Of a DNA stretch of 64,000 nucleotides, positions 22,001 through 34,300 are shown one piece after another. The notes under the pieces are model-generated. The model had not been told where the DNA came from, searched no databases, and worked only from the letters and a program-made list of their open reading frames with translations. This DNA comes from Ceratodon purpureus. Its lineage: Eukaryota; Streptophyta; Bryopsida; Pseudoditrichales; Ditrichaceae. The position numbers were made by a program, and so were the translations under genes. How positions within the stretch are numbered: position 1 is the first letter of the stretch; each line of letters starts with the position of its first letter. The stretch spans positions 55,175,375-55,239,374 of the forward strand of contig CM026426.1 of assembly GCA_014871385.1 (NCBI GenBank). Direction: 5' to 3'.

Positions 22001-25000
22001 AACAAGCAAGCATGTAGAAATAAAAAAAGGGATGCCGAGGTGCCTCATCGGCCCACCCTTGCAAGGCTGAGCCTCCGCACCCACTTCTTGCCTACGGCCA
22101 CTGAGAGCTTTCAAGGCCGAATGCTAACCAACAAGCAAGCATGTAGAAAAAAAAAAGTGATGCCGAGGTGCCTCATCGGCCCAGCCTTGCAAGGCTGAGC
22201 CTCCGCACCCACTGCTTGCCTACGGCCACTGAGAGCTTTCGGGGCCGAATGCTAACCAACAAGCAAGCATGTAGAAATAAAAAAAGGGATGCCGAGGTGC
22301 CTCATCGGCCCACCCTTGCAAGGCTGAGCCTCCGCACCCACTGCTTGCCTACGGCCACTGAGAGCTTTCGGGGCCGAATGCTAACCAACAAGCAAGCATG
22401 TAGAATAAAAAAAGGGATGCCGAGGTGCCTCATCGGCCCAGCCTTGCAAGGCTGAGCCTCCGCACCCACTGCTTGCCTACGGCCACTGAGAGCTTTCGGG
22501 GCCGAATGCTAACCAACAAGCAAGCATGTAGAAAATAAAAAGGACAGCGAGGTGCCTCATCGGCCCAGCCTTGCAAGGCTGAGCCTCCGCACCCACTGCT
22601 TGCCTACGGCCACTGAGAGCTTTCGGGGCCAAATGCTAACCAACAAGCAAGCATGTAGAAAAAAAAAAGGGATGCCGAGGTGCCTCATCGGCCCAGCCTT
22701 GCAAGGCTGAGCCTCCGCAGCCACTGCTTGCCTACGGCCACTGAGGGCTTTCGGGGCCGAATGCTAACCAACAAGCAAGCATGTAGAAAAAAAAAAGGGA
22801 TGCCGAGGTGCCTCATCGGCCTAGCCTTGCAAGGCTGAGCCTCCGCACCCACTACTTGCCTACGGCCACTGAGAGCTTTGGGGGCCAAATGCTAACCAAC
22901 AAGCAAGCATGTAGAAAAAAGAAAGGGATGCCGAGGTGCCTCATCGGCCTAGCCTTGCAAGGCTGAGCCTCCGCACCCACTGCTTGCCTAGGGCCACTGA
23001 GAGCTTTCGGGGCCGAATGCTAACCAACAAGCAAGCATGTAGAAAAAAAAAAGGGATGCCGAGGTGCCTCATCGGCCCAGCCTTGCAAGGCTGAGCCTCC
23101 GCACCCACTGCTTGCCTACGGCCACTGAGAGCTTTCGGGGCCGAATGCTAACCAACAAGCAAGCATGTAGAAAATAAAAAGGACAGCGAGGTGCCTCATC
23201 GGCCCAGCCTTGCAAGGCTGAGCCTCCGCACCCACTGCTTGCCTACGGCCACTGAGAGCTTTCGGGGCCAAATGCTAACCAACAAGCAAGCATGTAGAAA
23301 AAAAAAAGGGATGCCGAGGTGCCTCATCGGCCCAGCCTTGCAAGGGTGAGCCTCCGCACCCACTGCTTGCCTACGGCCACTGAGGGCTTTCGGGGCCGAA
23401 TGCTAACCAACAAGCAAGCATGTAGAAAAAAAAAAGGGATGCCGAGGTGCCTCATCGGCCTAGCCTTGCAAGGCTGAGCCTCCGCACCCACTACTTGCCT
23501 ACGGCCACTGAGAGCTTTGGGGGCCAAATGCTAACCAACAAGCAAGCATGTAGAAAAAAGAAAGGGATGCCGAGGTGCCTCATCGGCCTAGCCTTGCAAG
23601 GCTGAGCCTCCGCACCCACTGCTTGCCTAGGGCCACTGAGGGCTTTCGGGGCCGAATGCTAACCAACAAGCAAGCATGTAGAAAAAAAAAAGGGATGCCG
23701 AGGTGCCTCATCGGCCTAGCCTTGCAAGGCTGAGCCTCCGCACCCACTACTTGCCTACGGCCACTGAGAGCTTTGGGGGCCAAATGCTAACCAACAAGCA
23801 AGCATGTAGAAAAAAGAAAGGGATGCCGAGGTGCCTCATCGGCCTAGCCTTGCAAGGCTGAGCCTCCGCACCCACTGCTTGCCTAGGGCCACTGAGGGCT
23901 TTCGGGGCCGAATGCTAACCAACAAGCAAGCATGTAGAAAAAAAAAAGGGATGCCGAGGTGCCTCATCGGCCTAGCCTTGCAAGGCTGAGCCTCCGCACC
24001 CACTGCTTGCCTACGGCCACTGAGAGCTTTCGGGGCCGAATGCTAACCAACAATCAAGCATGTAGGAAAATGAAAGGGACGCCGAGGTGCCTCATCGGCC
24101 CAGCCTTGCAAGGCTGAGCCTCCGCACCCACTGCTTGCCTACGGCCACTGAGAGCTTTCGGGGCCGAATGCTAACCAACAAGCAAGCAGGTAGAAAAAAA
24201 AAAGGGATGCCCTGGTGCCTCATCAGCCCAGCCTTGCAAGGGTGAGCCTCCGCACCCTCTGCTTGCCTACGGCCACTGAGAGCTTTCGGGGCCGAATGCT
24301 TACCAACAAGCAAGCATGTTGAAAAAAAAAAGAGATGGCGAGGTGCCTCATCAGCCCAGCCTTGCAAGGCTGAGCCTCCGCACCCACTGCTTGCCTACGG
24401 CCACTCAGAGCTTTCACGGCCGAATGCTAACCAACAAGCAAGCATGTAGAAAAAAAAAAAGGGATGCCGAGGTGCCTCATCGGCCCAGCCTTGCAAGGCT
24501 GAGCCTCCGCACCCACTCCTTGCCTACGCCCACTGAGAGCTTTCGGGGCCGAATGCTAACCAACAAGCAAGCATGTAGAAAAAAGAAAGGGTTGCGGAGG
24601 TGCCTCATCGGCCCAGCCTTGCAAGGCTGAGCCTCCGCAGCCACTGCTTGCCTACGGCCACTAAGGGCTTTCGGGGCCGAATGCTAACCAACAAGCAAGC
24701 ATGTAGAAAAAAAAAAGGGATGCCGAGGTGCCTCATCGGCCCAGCCTTGCAAGGGTGAGCCTCTGCACCCACTGCTTGCCTATGGCCACTGAGAGCTTTC
24801 GGGGCCGAATGCTAACCAACAAGCAAGCATGTAGAAAAAAAAAGGGATGCCGAGGTGCCTCATCGGCCTAGCCTTGCAAGGCTGAGCCTCCGCACCCACT
24901 GCTTGCCTACGGCCACTGAGGGCTTTCGGGGCCGAATGCTAACCAACAAGCAAGCATGTAGAAAAAAAAAAGGGATGCCGAGGTGCCTCATCGGCCCAGC

Positions 25001-28000
25001 CTTGCAAGGGTGAGCCTCTGCACCCACTGCTTGCCTATGGCCACTGAGAGCTTTCGGGGCCGAATGCTAACCAACAAGCAAGCATGTAGAAAAAAAAAGG
25101 GTTGCGGAGGTGCCTCATCGGCCCAGCCTTGCAAGGCTGAGCCTCCGCAGCCACTGCTTGCCTACGGCCACTAAGGGCTTTCGGGGCCGAATGCTAACCA
25201 ACAAGCAAGCATGTAGAAAAAAAAAAGGGATGCCGAGGTGCCTCATCGGCCCAGCCTTGCAAGGGTGAGCCTCTGCACCCACTGCTTGCCTATGGCCACT
25301 GAGAGCTTTCGGGGCCGAATGCTAACCAACAAGCAAGCATGTAGAAAAAAGAAAGGGATGCCGAGGTGCCTCATCGGCCTAGCCTTGCAAGGCTGAGCCT
25401 CCGCACCCACTGCTTGCCTACGGCCACTGAGGGCTTTCGGGGCCGAATGCTAACCAACAAGCAAGCATGTAGAAAAAAAAAAGGGATGCCGAGGTGCCTC
25501 ATCGGCCCAGCCTTGCAAGGCTGAGCCTCCGCACCCACTGCTTGCCTACGGCCACTGACGGCTTTCGGGGCCGAATGCTAACCAACAAGCAAGCATGTAG
25601 AAAACAAAAAGGGATGCCGAGGTGCCTCATCGGCCTAGCCTTGCAAGGCTGAGCCTCCGCACCGACTACTTGCCTACGGCCACTAAGAGCTTTGGGGGCC
25701 AAATGCTTACCAACAAGCAAGCATGTAGAAAAAAGAAAGGGATGCCGAGGTTCCTCATCGGCCTAGCCTTGCAAGGCTGAGCCTCCGCACCCAGTGCTTG
25801 CCTACGGCCACTGAGGGCTTTCGGGGCCGAATGCTAACCAACAAGCAAGCATGTAGAAAAAAAAAAGGGATGCCGAGGTGCCTCATCGGCCTAGCCTTGC
25901 AAGGCTGAGCCTGCGCACCCACTGCTTGCCTACGGCCACTGAGAGCTTTCGGGGCCGAATGCTAACCAACAATCAAGCATGTAGAAAAATGAAAGGGACG
26001 CCGAGGTGCCTCATCGGACCAGCCTTGCAAGGCTGAGCCTCCGCACCCACTGCTTGCCTACGGCCACTGAGAGCTTTCAAGGCCGAATGCTTACCAACAA
26101 GCAAGCATGTAGAAAAAAAAAAGGGATGCCCAGGTGCCTCATCAGCCCAGCCTTGCAAGGCTGAGCCTCCGCACCCTCTGCTTGCCTACGGCCACTGAGA
26201 GCTTTCGGGGCCGAATGCTTACCAACAAGCAAGCATGTTGAAAAAAAAAAGAGATGGCGAGGTGCCTCATCAGCCCAGCCTTGCAAGGCTGAGCCTCCGC
26301 ACCCACTGCTTGCCTACGGCCACTCAGAGCTTTCAGGGCCGAATGCTAACCAACAAGCAAGCATGTAGAAAAAAAAAAAGGGATGCCGAGGTGCCTCATC
26401 GGCCCAGCCTTGCAAGGCTGAGCCTCCGCACCCACTCCTTGCCTACGCCCACTGAGAGCTTTCGGGGCCGAATGCTAACCAACAAGCAAGCATGTAGAAA
26501 AAAGAAAGGGTTGCGGAGGTGCCTCATCGGCCCAGCCTTGCAAGGCTGAGCCTCCGCAGCCACTGCTTGCCTACGGCCACTGAGGGCTTTCGGGGCCGAA
26601 TGCTAACCAACAAGCAAGCATGTAGAAAAAAAAAAGGGATGCCGAGGTGCCTCATCGGCCCAGCCTTGCAAGGGTGAGCCTCCGCACCCACTGCTTGCCT
26701 ATGGCCACTGAGAGCTTTCGGGGCCGAATGCTAACTAACAAGCAAGCATGTAGAAAATAAAAAGGGACAGCGAGGTGCCTCATCGGCCCAGCCTTGCAAG
26801 GCTGAGCCTCCGCACCCATTGCTTGTGTAGCGCCACTGAGAGCTTTCGGGGCCAAATGCTAACCAACAAGCAAGCATGTAGAAAAAAAAAAGGGATGCCG
26901 AGGTGCCTCATCGGCCTAGCCTTGCAAGGCTGAGCCTCCGCACCCAGTGCTTGCCTACGGCCACTGAGGGCTTTCGGGGCCGAATGCTAACCAACAAGCA
27001 AGCATGTAGAAAAAAAAAAGGGATGCCGAGGTGCCTCATCGGCCTAGCCTTGCAAGGCTGAGCCTCCGCACCCACTACTTGCCTACGGCCACTGAGAGCT
27101 TTGGGGGCCAAATGCTAACCAACAAGCAAGCATGTAGAAAAAAGAAAGGGATGCCGAGGTGCCTCATCGGCCTAGCCTTGCAAGGCTGAGCCTCCGCACC
27201 CACTGCTTGCCTAGGGCCACTGAGGGCTTTCGGGATCGAATGCTAACCAACAAGCAAGCATGTAGAAAAAAAAAAGGGATGCCGAGGTGCCTCATCGGCC
27301 TAGCCTTGCAAGGCTGAGCCTCCGCACCCACTGCTTGCCTACGGCCACTGAGAGCTTTCGGGGCCGAATGCTAACCAACAATCAAGCATGTAGAAAAATG
27401 AAAGAGACGCCGAGGTGCCTCATCGGCCCAGCCTTGCAAGGCTGAGCCTCCGCACCCACTGCTTGCCTACGGCCACTGAGAGCTTTCGGGGCCGAATGAT
27501 AACCAACAAGCAAGCATGTAGAAAATAAAAAGGGACAGCGAGGTGCCTCATCGGCCCAGCCTTGCAAGGCTGAGCCTCCGCACCCACTGCTTGCGTAGCG
27601 CCACTGAGAGCTTTCGGGGCCAAATGCTAACCAACAAGCAAGCATGTAGAAAAAAAAAAGGGATGCCGAGGTGCCTCATCGGCCTAGCCTTGCAAGGCTG
27701 AGCCTCCGCACCCACTGCTTGCCTACGGCCACTGAGGGCTTTCGGGGCCGAATGCTAACCAACAAGCAAGCATGTAGAAAAAAAAAAGGGATGCCGAGGT
27801 GCCTCATCGGCCTAGCCTTGCAAGGCTGAGCCTCCGCACCCACTACTTGCCTACGGCCACTGAGAGCTTTGGGGGCCAAATGCTAACCAACAAGCAAGCA
27901 TGTAGAAAAAAGAAAGGGATGCCGAGGTGCCTCATCGGCCTAGCCTTGCAAGGCTGAGCCTCCGCACCCACTGCTTGCCTAGGGCCACTGAGGGCTTTCG

Positions 28001-29252
28001 GGGCCGAATGCTAACCAACAAGCAAGCATGTAGAAAAAAAAAAGGGATGCCGAGGTGCCTCATCGGCCTAGCCTTGCAAGGCTGAGCCTCCGCACCCACT
28101 GCTTGCCTACGGCCACTGAGAGCTTTCGGGGCCGAATGCTAACCAACAATCAAGCATGTAGAAAAATGAAAGGGACGCCGAGGTGCCTCATCGGCCCAGC
28201 CTTGCAAGGCTGAGCCTCCGCACCCACTGCTTGCCTACGGCCACTGAGAGCTTTCGGGGCCGAATGCTAACCAACAAGCAAGCATGTAGAAAAATGAAAG
28301 GGACGCCGAGGTGCCTCATCGGCCCAGCCTTGCAAGGCTGAGCCTCCGCACCCACTGCTTGCCTACGCCCACTGAGAGCTTTCGGGGCCGAATGCTAACC
28401 AACAAGCAAGCATGTAGAAAAAAAAAAGGGATGCTGAGGTGCCTCATCTGCCCAGCCTTGCAAGGGTGAGCCTCCGCACCCACTGCTTGCCTACGGCCAC
28501 TGAGAGCTTTCGGGGCCGAATGCTAACCAACAATCAAGCATGTAGAAAAATGAAAGGGACGCCGAGGTGCCTCATCGGCCTAGCCTTGCAAGGCTGAGCC
28601 TCCGCACCCACTGCTTGCCTACGGCCACTGAGAGCTTTCGGGGCCGAATGCTAACCACTAAGCAAGCATGTAGAAAAAAAAAAGGGATGCCGAGGTGCCT
28701 CATCGGCCCAGCCTTGCAAGGCTGAGCCTCCGCACCCACTGCTTGCCTACGGCCACTGAGAGCTTTCGGGGCCGAATGCTAACCAACAAGCAAGCATGTA
28801 GAAAAAAAAAGGGATGCCGAGGTGCCTTATCGGCCCAGCCTTGCATGGCTGAGCCTCCGCACCCACTGCTTGCCTACGGCCACTGAGAGCTTTCGGGGCC
28901 GATTGCTAACCAACAAGCAAGCATGTAGAAAAAAAAAAGGGACGGCGAGGTGCCTCAACGGCCCAGCCTTGCAAGGCTGAGCCTCCGCACCCACTGCTTC
29001 CCTACGGCCACTGAGAGCTTTCGGGGCCGAATGCTTCTTAACAAGCAAGCATGTAGAAAAAAAAAAAGGGATGCCGAGGTGCCTCATCGGCCTAGCCTTT
29101 CAAGGCTGAGCATCCGCACCCTCTGCTTGCCTACGGCCACTGAGAGCTTTCGGGGCCGAATGCTAACCAACAAGCAAGCATGTAGAAAAAAAAAAGGGAC
29201 GCCGAGGTGCCTCATCGGCCCAGCCTTGCAAGGCTGAGCCTGCGCACCCACA
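16057..29252 (+). repeat. 128-bp satellite array, about 103 monomers
   Basis: Head-to-tail monomers start CACCCACTGCTTGCCTACGG and contain a tract of about ten A. They end with the perfect 16-bp palindrome CAGCCTTGCAAGGCTG flanked by GGCC and AGCC. The marker GCATGTAG is at 16120 and at about 29178, which gives 102 intervals averaging 128 bp. Most differences are single bases. Clear subtypes exist, for example CTTGCGTAGCGCC, GGGGGCCAAATG, GAGGGCTTTCGGGG and an A-tract broken by G, T or C. Short open frames through one to three units arise because an added base restores phase. They are not genes. No similar sequence is seen elsewhere in the window. Confidence 0.97.
26640..28175 (+). repeat. 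Higher-order repeat: 768-bp hexamer, two copies
   Basis: The order of monomer subtypes in about 26640-27400 is repeated in about 27408-28170, an exact offset of 768 = 6 x 128. Diagnostic features recurring at that spacing are the GAAAATAAAAAGGGACAGCG tract, the GTAGCGCC subtype, the ACTACTTGCC/GGGGGCCAAATG subtype and the GAAAAATGAAAG tract. A five-unit offset (640 bp) links 22530 with 23170, and a fifteen-unit offset links 24316 with 26235. Confidence 0.8.
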
Positions 29253-29440
29253 ATTTCATCTCAGTTAGTCACACTTTCAACATACAAACCCCAATCCTCG
29301 CACTGTTACCCACGACTTACCCGCAATCAAACATACAAACCTGAACCCACATTCCCATCAAACCCTAATCACATCAAACTCTGATTCGCACAATCGCGAC
29401 AAGGGCTGGAAGCTTACCTCGATTGCAACGTTCTACTCAC

Positions 29441-30114
29441 CTTGCGCGACGTCGAGAGCACCTTCCATGTGGTCGTCATCCTCCTCTCCTTCGTGGTCAT
29501 CGTCCTCGCGGTCTCCTTCTTGGTCGTCTTCCTCCTCCTCTCCTTCTTGGTTTTCGTCTTCCTTCTCTCCTTCTTGGCTGTCGACCTCCTGCTCTCCGTC
29601 GTGGTCGTCGTCGTCGTGCTCGCCTTCGTGGTCGTGGTCCTCGTGCTCTCCCGGAAGGATGTCAAATCCTTCAACCAGTGGCACCTCCTCGATGACTGCC
29701 CCAATCGCCCTCCCTGCCTCATGGTCCATCTCCGCAGCACCAGTCGCACCCCCTGCTTCCCTCCCCGACCCACGCCCTCCGCGGCCCGCACCTCCACGCC
29801 GTCTCCTCCCAACTTGCTTCTCCGAATCCTGCTTTTCAGACTTTCGACCTGCTCCTCGCCCAACCCCACGCGCACTACGGCCCACGCCCCTTTGCCCACG
29901 TTTTATATGACCTCCGCGGGCCGCAAGAGCTCGATCTACGGCCTCCCCTTCTTCCATAATTGCTCGTCTCGCTCTCGCAGCTCTACCTTGCCAATCGCTT
30001 GAACCCTCTTGCGCTTCTTCTCCACTCACTTCTTCTCTTACTCCTCCTCTTTGTTTAGCAAACCTCGACCCCCATCCCTCCGTCCACTTCCTCAAAAGAC
30101 GCAAGTTAGCAAAA
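29441..30114 (-). CDS. Basic-then-acidic low-complexity exon next to the satellite
   Basis: A minus-strand frame bounded by a pyrimidine-rich acceptor (TTTTTTCCTCAG, exon from 30114) and a consensus donor (CAAG then GTGAGT, exon to 29441). It encodes an Arg/Gly-rich half (GRRRRGGAGRGGRGSGRE) followed by an acidic tail of DHDHEGEHDDDDHDGE-like repeats. Another frame through the tail is also open because of the repeat structure, so the coding frame is not certain. The donor is about 190 bases from the right edge of the satellite, and the next possible acceptor downstream on this strand is beyond the array. Function unknown. It could be a chromatin-type acidic protein. Confidence 0.4.
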
Positions 30115-30317
30115 CTGAGGAAAAAATTTTCAAAAAAAAACTGCGCGCGAACTAGGTTTAAATTAAGAATTCTCAACACCAAAATCACGAGAATTTTACG
30201 TCAAATCTATGTTTAAAATCTAAGAATTAGAAATAATTAAAACATTGTAAGGGTCATCGGTTTCAACTAAAAGAAATAAAATACAGATTCAACAATAAAA
30301 CGAGATCAGTAACTTAC

Positions 30318-30788
30318 TTCGGTAGAAAGAGTACCCTCTTCAGGAAGTGACCCGTTTAAGCCAAACGAAGGCTGCGGAGACTGTGGTGTCTCTAAACCAT
30401 CAAACTCTAAATCTTCCGTCAACTCCTTATCATTTTCGAGCATGTTTTCTACAGCGTGGTCACAAACCGTGACATCTAAATCCTCCTCTTTAATTTTCAC
30501 TATAGAATCTAGAATGACTTCACAAATGCTACAAAATTTATTTGCCAAGGGCAGCCTAGCTCCGCGAACCTTCAGAGGTGCACTCGAGAGGTTCCCTCTC
30601 GACTTTGCCTTTCTACGTGATTCTCTCCTCCTCCTCACTCTCCTATTCGTAAAGTTTGTACCATATGCTTTCCTTCTACGTCTATGAGTCACAGAAGTGG
30701 AGGGAGCCGACCCTCCACTCTCCTTCATGTGTCTAACTAACGAGAGAACTCTACTCACAATATAGCTCTCCCTCATAGTTCCCTTCAT
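30318..30788 (-). CDS. Unrecognised basic/acidic exon
   Basis: Open frame from an ATG at 30788 (MKGTMRESYIVSRVLSLVRH) to a consensus donor after ACCGAA (GTAAGT). The N-terminal half is very basic (RRRRKAYG, RRVRRRRESRRKAKSR) and could be a nuclear localisation or nucleic-acid-binding patch. The C-terminal half is acidic (KIKEEDLDVTV, MLENDKELTEDLEFDG) with short Ser/Pro motifs. It precedes the 29441-30114 exon on the same strand, but that acceptor is not in phase with this donor, so a direct join is unsupported. Confidence 0.4.
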
Positions 30789-31099
30789 CTTATATATCTC
30801 AACCTTCAACCCTTCTGACTCAACCCTAAATACTTAATTTATGCATAACCTAATGTAAATAAATAAAAATAAAAATAAATGCAATTCAAATTAATGCTGA
30901 TGAGATCAATCTATATTGGAAGACAATAAACCGAGCCCACGGAAGATTAAAATATTTAAATTAACCATTGGAATACTTCTATTAAATATAGAAGCAACTG
31001 ACGGCTCACTCTAATCTCACTAACTTCACATCGAACAGAATCGGTTCCACGATTCAAATATTAAAAGCGTTTTTCTAAAAACTCCAACCTAGTATACTT
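30789..31099. other. AT-rich spacer
   Basis: No genes or repeats seen. AATAAATAAAAATAAA-type words near 30860 may reflect a 5' non-coding flank of either neighbour. Confidence 0.4.
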
Positions 31100-31328
31100 G
31101 GGCCTGCAAAAAGCAACATTTGAATTAGTTAGCGCCATCTGCCTTTAATCATACATTCGTTACGTAACAGAACAAATCATAACCTAGTCGTCCACATGGA
31201 CATTCCAACCTGAATAAAATGATCAACAACAATGCATCTTTCCTCTCACTTTCCTCTCGCAATACTGCTACGCTAGTACACTCAGTCTCCTCTCTTCTTC
31301 CACTACTACTATAGAGTTGCCTGCGAAT

Positions 31329-34300
31329 ATGGGGATGGTTAGTCTGTACGCCCAAGGCATGGGCATCCCTCTTAGGTTTCGCGTAGATGACGATGGTCTA
31401 GCTACAGTTTCCTCTCTTCGCCTGAGTCTCAGATTCCATTTCCGTGAGGATTCCATCACTCTAGAGAAGGAGATCTTTGATGACGTTACTGCGGAGGTTA
31501 CCCACACCCTCGGGCAACCTTCACTGAGAGATGAGAACAATATGTTGCAGTGGAGACTCCTCCCTGGATCCTATAGAGTCTATGGTCTTACTGATTCTCT
31601 GATGGCTGCATACACTGAGATCCTCACCCCCCGTTGCTCTTCTACTTGCACAATTCAGACTCCCTTACCTCGTGATGTCAAGGTCAAAGTTGAGCCTGGT
31701 ACTGAAACTTCAGACGTAGAGAAACCTTCCCCTCCGACAGTCATTTCTCTCTCTTCTGATGACGAAGTCAGTCCCGTCAAGTCGGTGCCCAAGGTCCACG
31801 CAGATGCCTTTCCTTCCATTGTGTCTCCTCCATTGTCCTAGGTCACAGTTAGCATTGTTCCGCTCCTTAAAGAGATTGCTAAGACGCGTGGGTCAAAAAA
31901 CATTTTGAAGAAGATAGACTATTCCACTATTAGACACGAGAGAGTAGAGTACTTGCCTGCGAAGTTTGATGGTCCGGTTCTTTTTGAGCTGCCCCTAACT
32001 GCTGCAGGATCCTCTAAGCTCGCCGCCGAGTCAATGCAGGGAATGGACAAACGATACGACGGACACTTGTGGACCGAGACCATCACAACAAACATCAAAA
32101 ACGACTTTGGACTCTCTTTTCGAAGTTCCACCTGCGTCGGATGGCTGCGCTGTAGCAACCAGGAGTGTGACTTCCTCAAGCGTGTTCCCAACATCTTCGA
32201 GGTTAACGAGACTGAGTTCGAAGGCTGTACCCTGCAAGCTTTTCTCATGGATCAGCCTCCTCCATCTGACTCCACGCTAGTGTGCAAGGTATGTAAAGAA
32301 CCTCCATCATGTGTAGCTACATGCGAGGCTAAGATTTATTATGTAGTGGGCACACTGAATCAGACTAGAGCTTGTATTTACATAGGAACACATGATCATC
32401 CAGTGAAAGTTGGAGACTACAGAGACTTGTAGCACGACGTGGTATCAGTATTCCTCCGGAAGGCACTTAATTGACACTAAATACCCTCCAAAGTAAACCA
32501 CTCCGTGTTCGTTCCCACGAAGACCTATAGTTTTCTTCCTTTTAGATTTTAACGGAAATCACCACCCGTGTTCGACCGTACACCGTCTTACAGACGGTTG
32601 GACAACTCCGGTAGTTTTTGCCTCGTTCCTATTTTCCGGCTTTTTAGACTAGTGGCCGGTTCCCACTGATCCGTCTATCCTTTCAAGTGGCTGGATTTTC
32701 CACCGTCCTGTGACTTAAAGTGGCTGGACACCCCACTGTTCCTATCTACCACCCGAGAAGTGGAGTAATAATCCTTCCGTACTGCTATGGACCGGTCCGG
32801 ATAACTACTCAGTACCGGTTACGGATACGGAAATCATACTACAATGACATCACCTTACGGCTGCACGGTATCCTACCATACTATCTTCCTTCCGTATTGG
32901 TTCGCAGTAGGGCATCCGGCTTTTATCCCATCTACAGGAAGCGACCGGTCCGTTTCCGGATCCCGGTGTACACACGGCCCTCCGTGTCCTTGAGACTACC
33001 AGCCCTGCTGCAATACGTCTCTCCTCCCCTACGGGCTCCTTCCGGGACTGGAAACCGTCAACACTCGACGCTTGACACCTCCCCAGTCTCTCCGGGCGCT
33101 CTCCCGACCTTCCTACTGTTCAACACTCCTCCGGAACACTACTGAAGACAATAGTACCACAAACCATACGGCAACGGACCCGTCAGCAGCCGGTTGACAC
33201 AACAAATCAAAAGTATATTCTCAATTGCAACAACAAAACGGCGTACAAAAACAAGGCCCTGGCCTTGGAAAAACGTCTAACTTAAATACTAAAACCTATC
33301 GGTTCCTACAACGACCAAGTGGCCCCCGAGATCCAGAAATTCCGGATCTTGGATCCGGGAATCCCGGACCGGTGGCCGCCTTCTATTCCTAGTTACTGCC
33401 GCTATCTATCCGGATTGGCAGCCGGGTGCACTGGAGCCCCATCGTTAGTCGCTGCCATTTTATCCGGTCCTTATCCTAAACCCTACTCCTTGTGCTTATC
33501 GAGCCGGGGACTGTGCCGGGTTCCGTCCAACCGTTCCTTCTTCTGTGGCCGCTTCAGTTTCTTCAACGAGGGGCCTTCTTCCGGAGCCTCAGATGCTGAC
33601 GGTTCGCTGGACTTCCGGGATCGGTCTACTTGAACTGCCAGGGATGGAGATCGTGCCGCCACCGGAACTGCGCTGAGATCCACCTGGAGCGTTTCCGGAG
33701 ATCCCTGTACCGGCATAAAATCTACCGGTGGTGGTCTCTGGTCCGGTCCCAAAGGAATGTTTCCGGGGTTAACAGTCTCGACTCCATCCAAGTTGGGTAG
33801 AGTGTGCAGACTGCTCAAGGTATCCGGAATAGGATCCTCCAGCGGGTGTCCTACCTCCTGTTGGGCTGGCCGGATGGCCGACCGTATCGGAGAGGCTGGA
33901 GGTGGCACCGGTGCCGGTTCCCTGATTGGGGACGGTGGTCTGGGATCCTCTTGATTTGCCGGTGGCCCTGATGACGGACCGGCCTCTGCGTAACCGAGGA
34001 CTTCCACCAGGTTCTTCATCTGCATCCAAGTGTCCTTCATCACCTGCGTCCGGTCGTGCATGAACTTTATAATATTCTTCATAGTCGGATCCGGTTGACG
34101 GGTCAGGAAGGCCTGATAAACGGCGCACTGATTGGCCACATCTACCGGAAGAGCTAAAGTGGCCTTGATCTCGGCGACCGACCGGATGGCCTCGACTGAC
34201 CGGTCACGGGCGTCATTGAAATCTTTCCGGGCATCACGCACTTCCTCCTCGAGCTTCCGATTCGTCTCCCGGTACTTCGCTAGCCGGTCCATGTGCTTGT

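Noticed and set aside
16275-29237. Dozens of open frames through the satellite (about 60-110 residues, Lys/Arg/Leu-rich)
   Set aside because: They repeat with the 128-bp unit, depend on one-base length changes in the A-tract for their phase and exist on both strands. They are by-products of the repeat.
16057-29252. CRISPR-like array
   Set aside because: Monomers of 128 bp are nearly identical throughout with no unique spacers, and the context is eukaryotic.
29423-30002. Plus-strand and alternative-frame ORFs opposite the acidic exon (Ser/Pro or Val/Leu-rich)
   Set aside because: They mirror the GAC/GAG repeats of the minus-strand exon, which has splice sites. The plus-strand frames do not.
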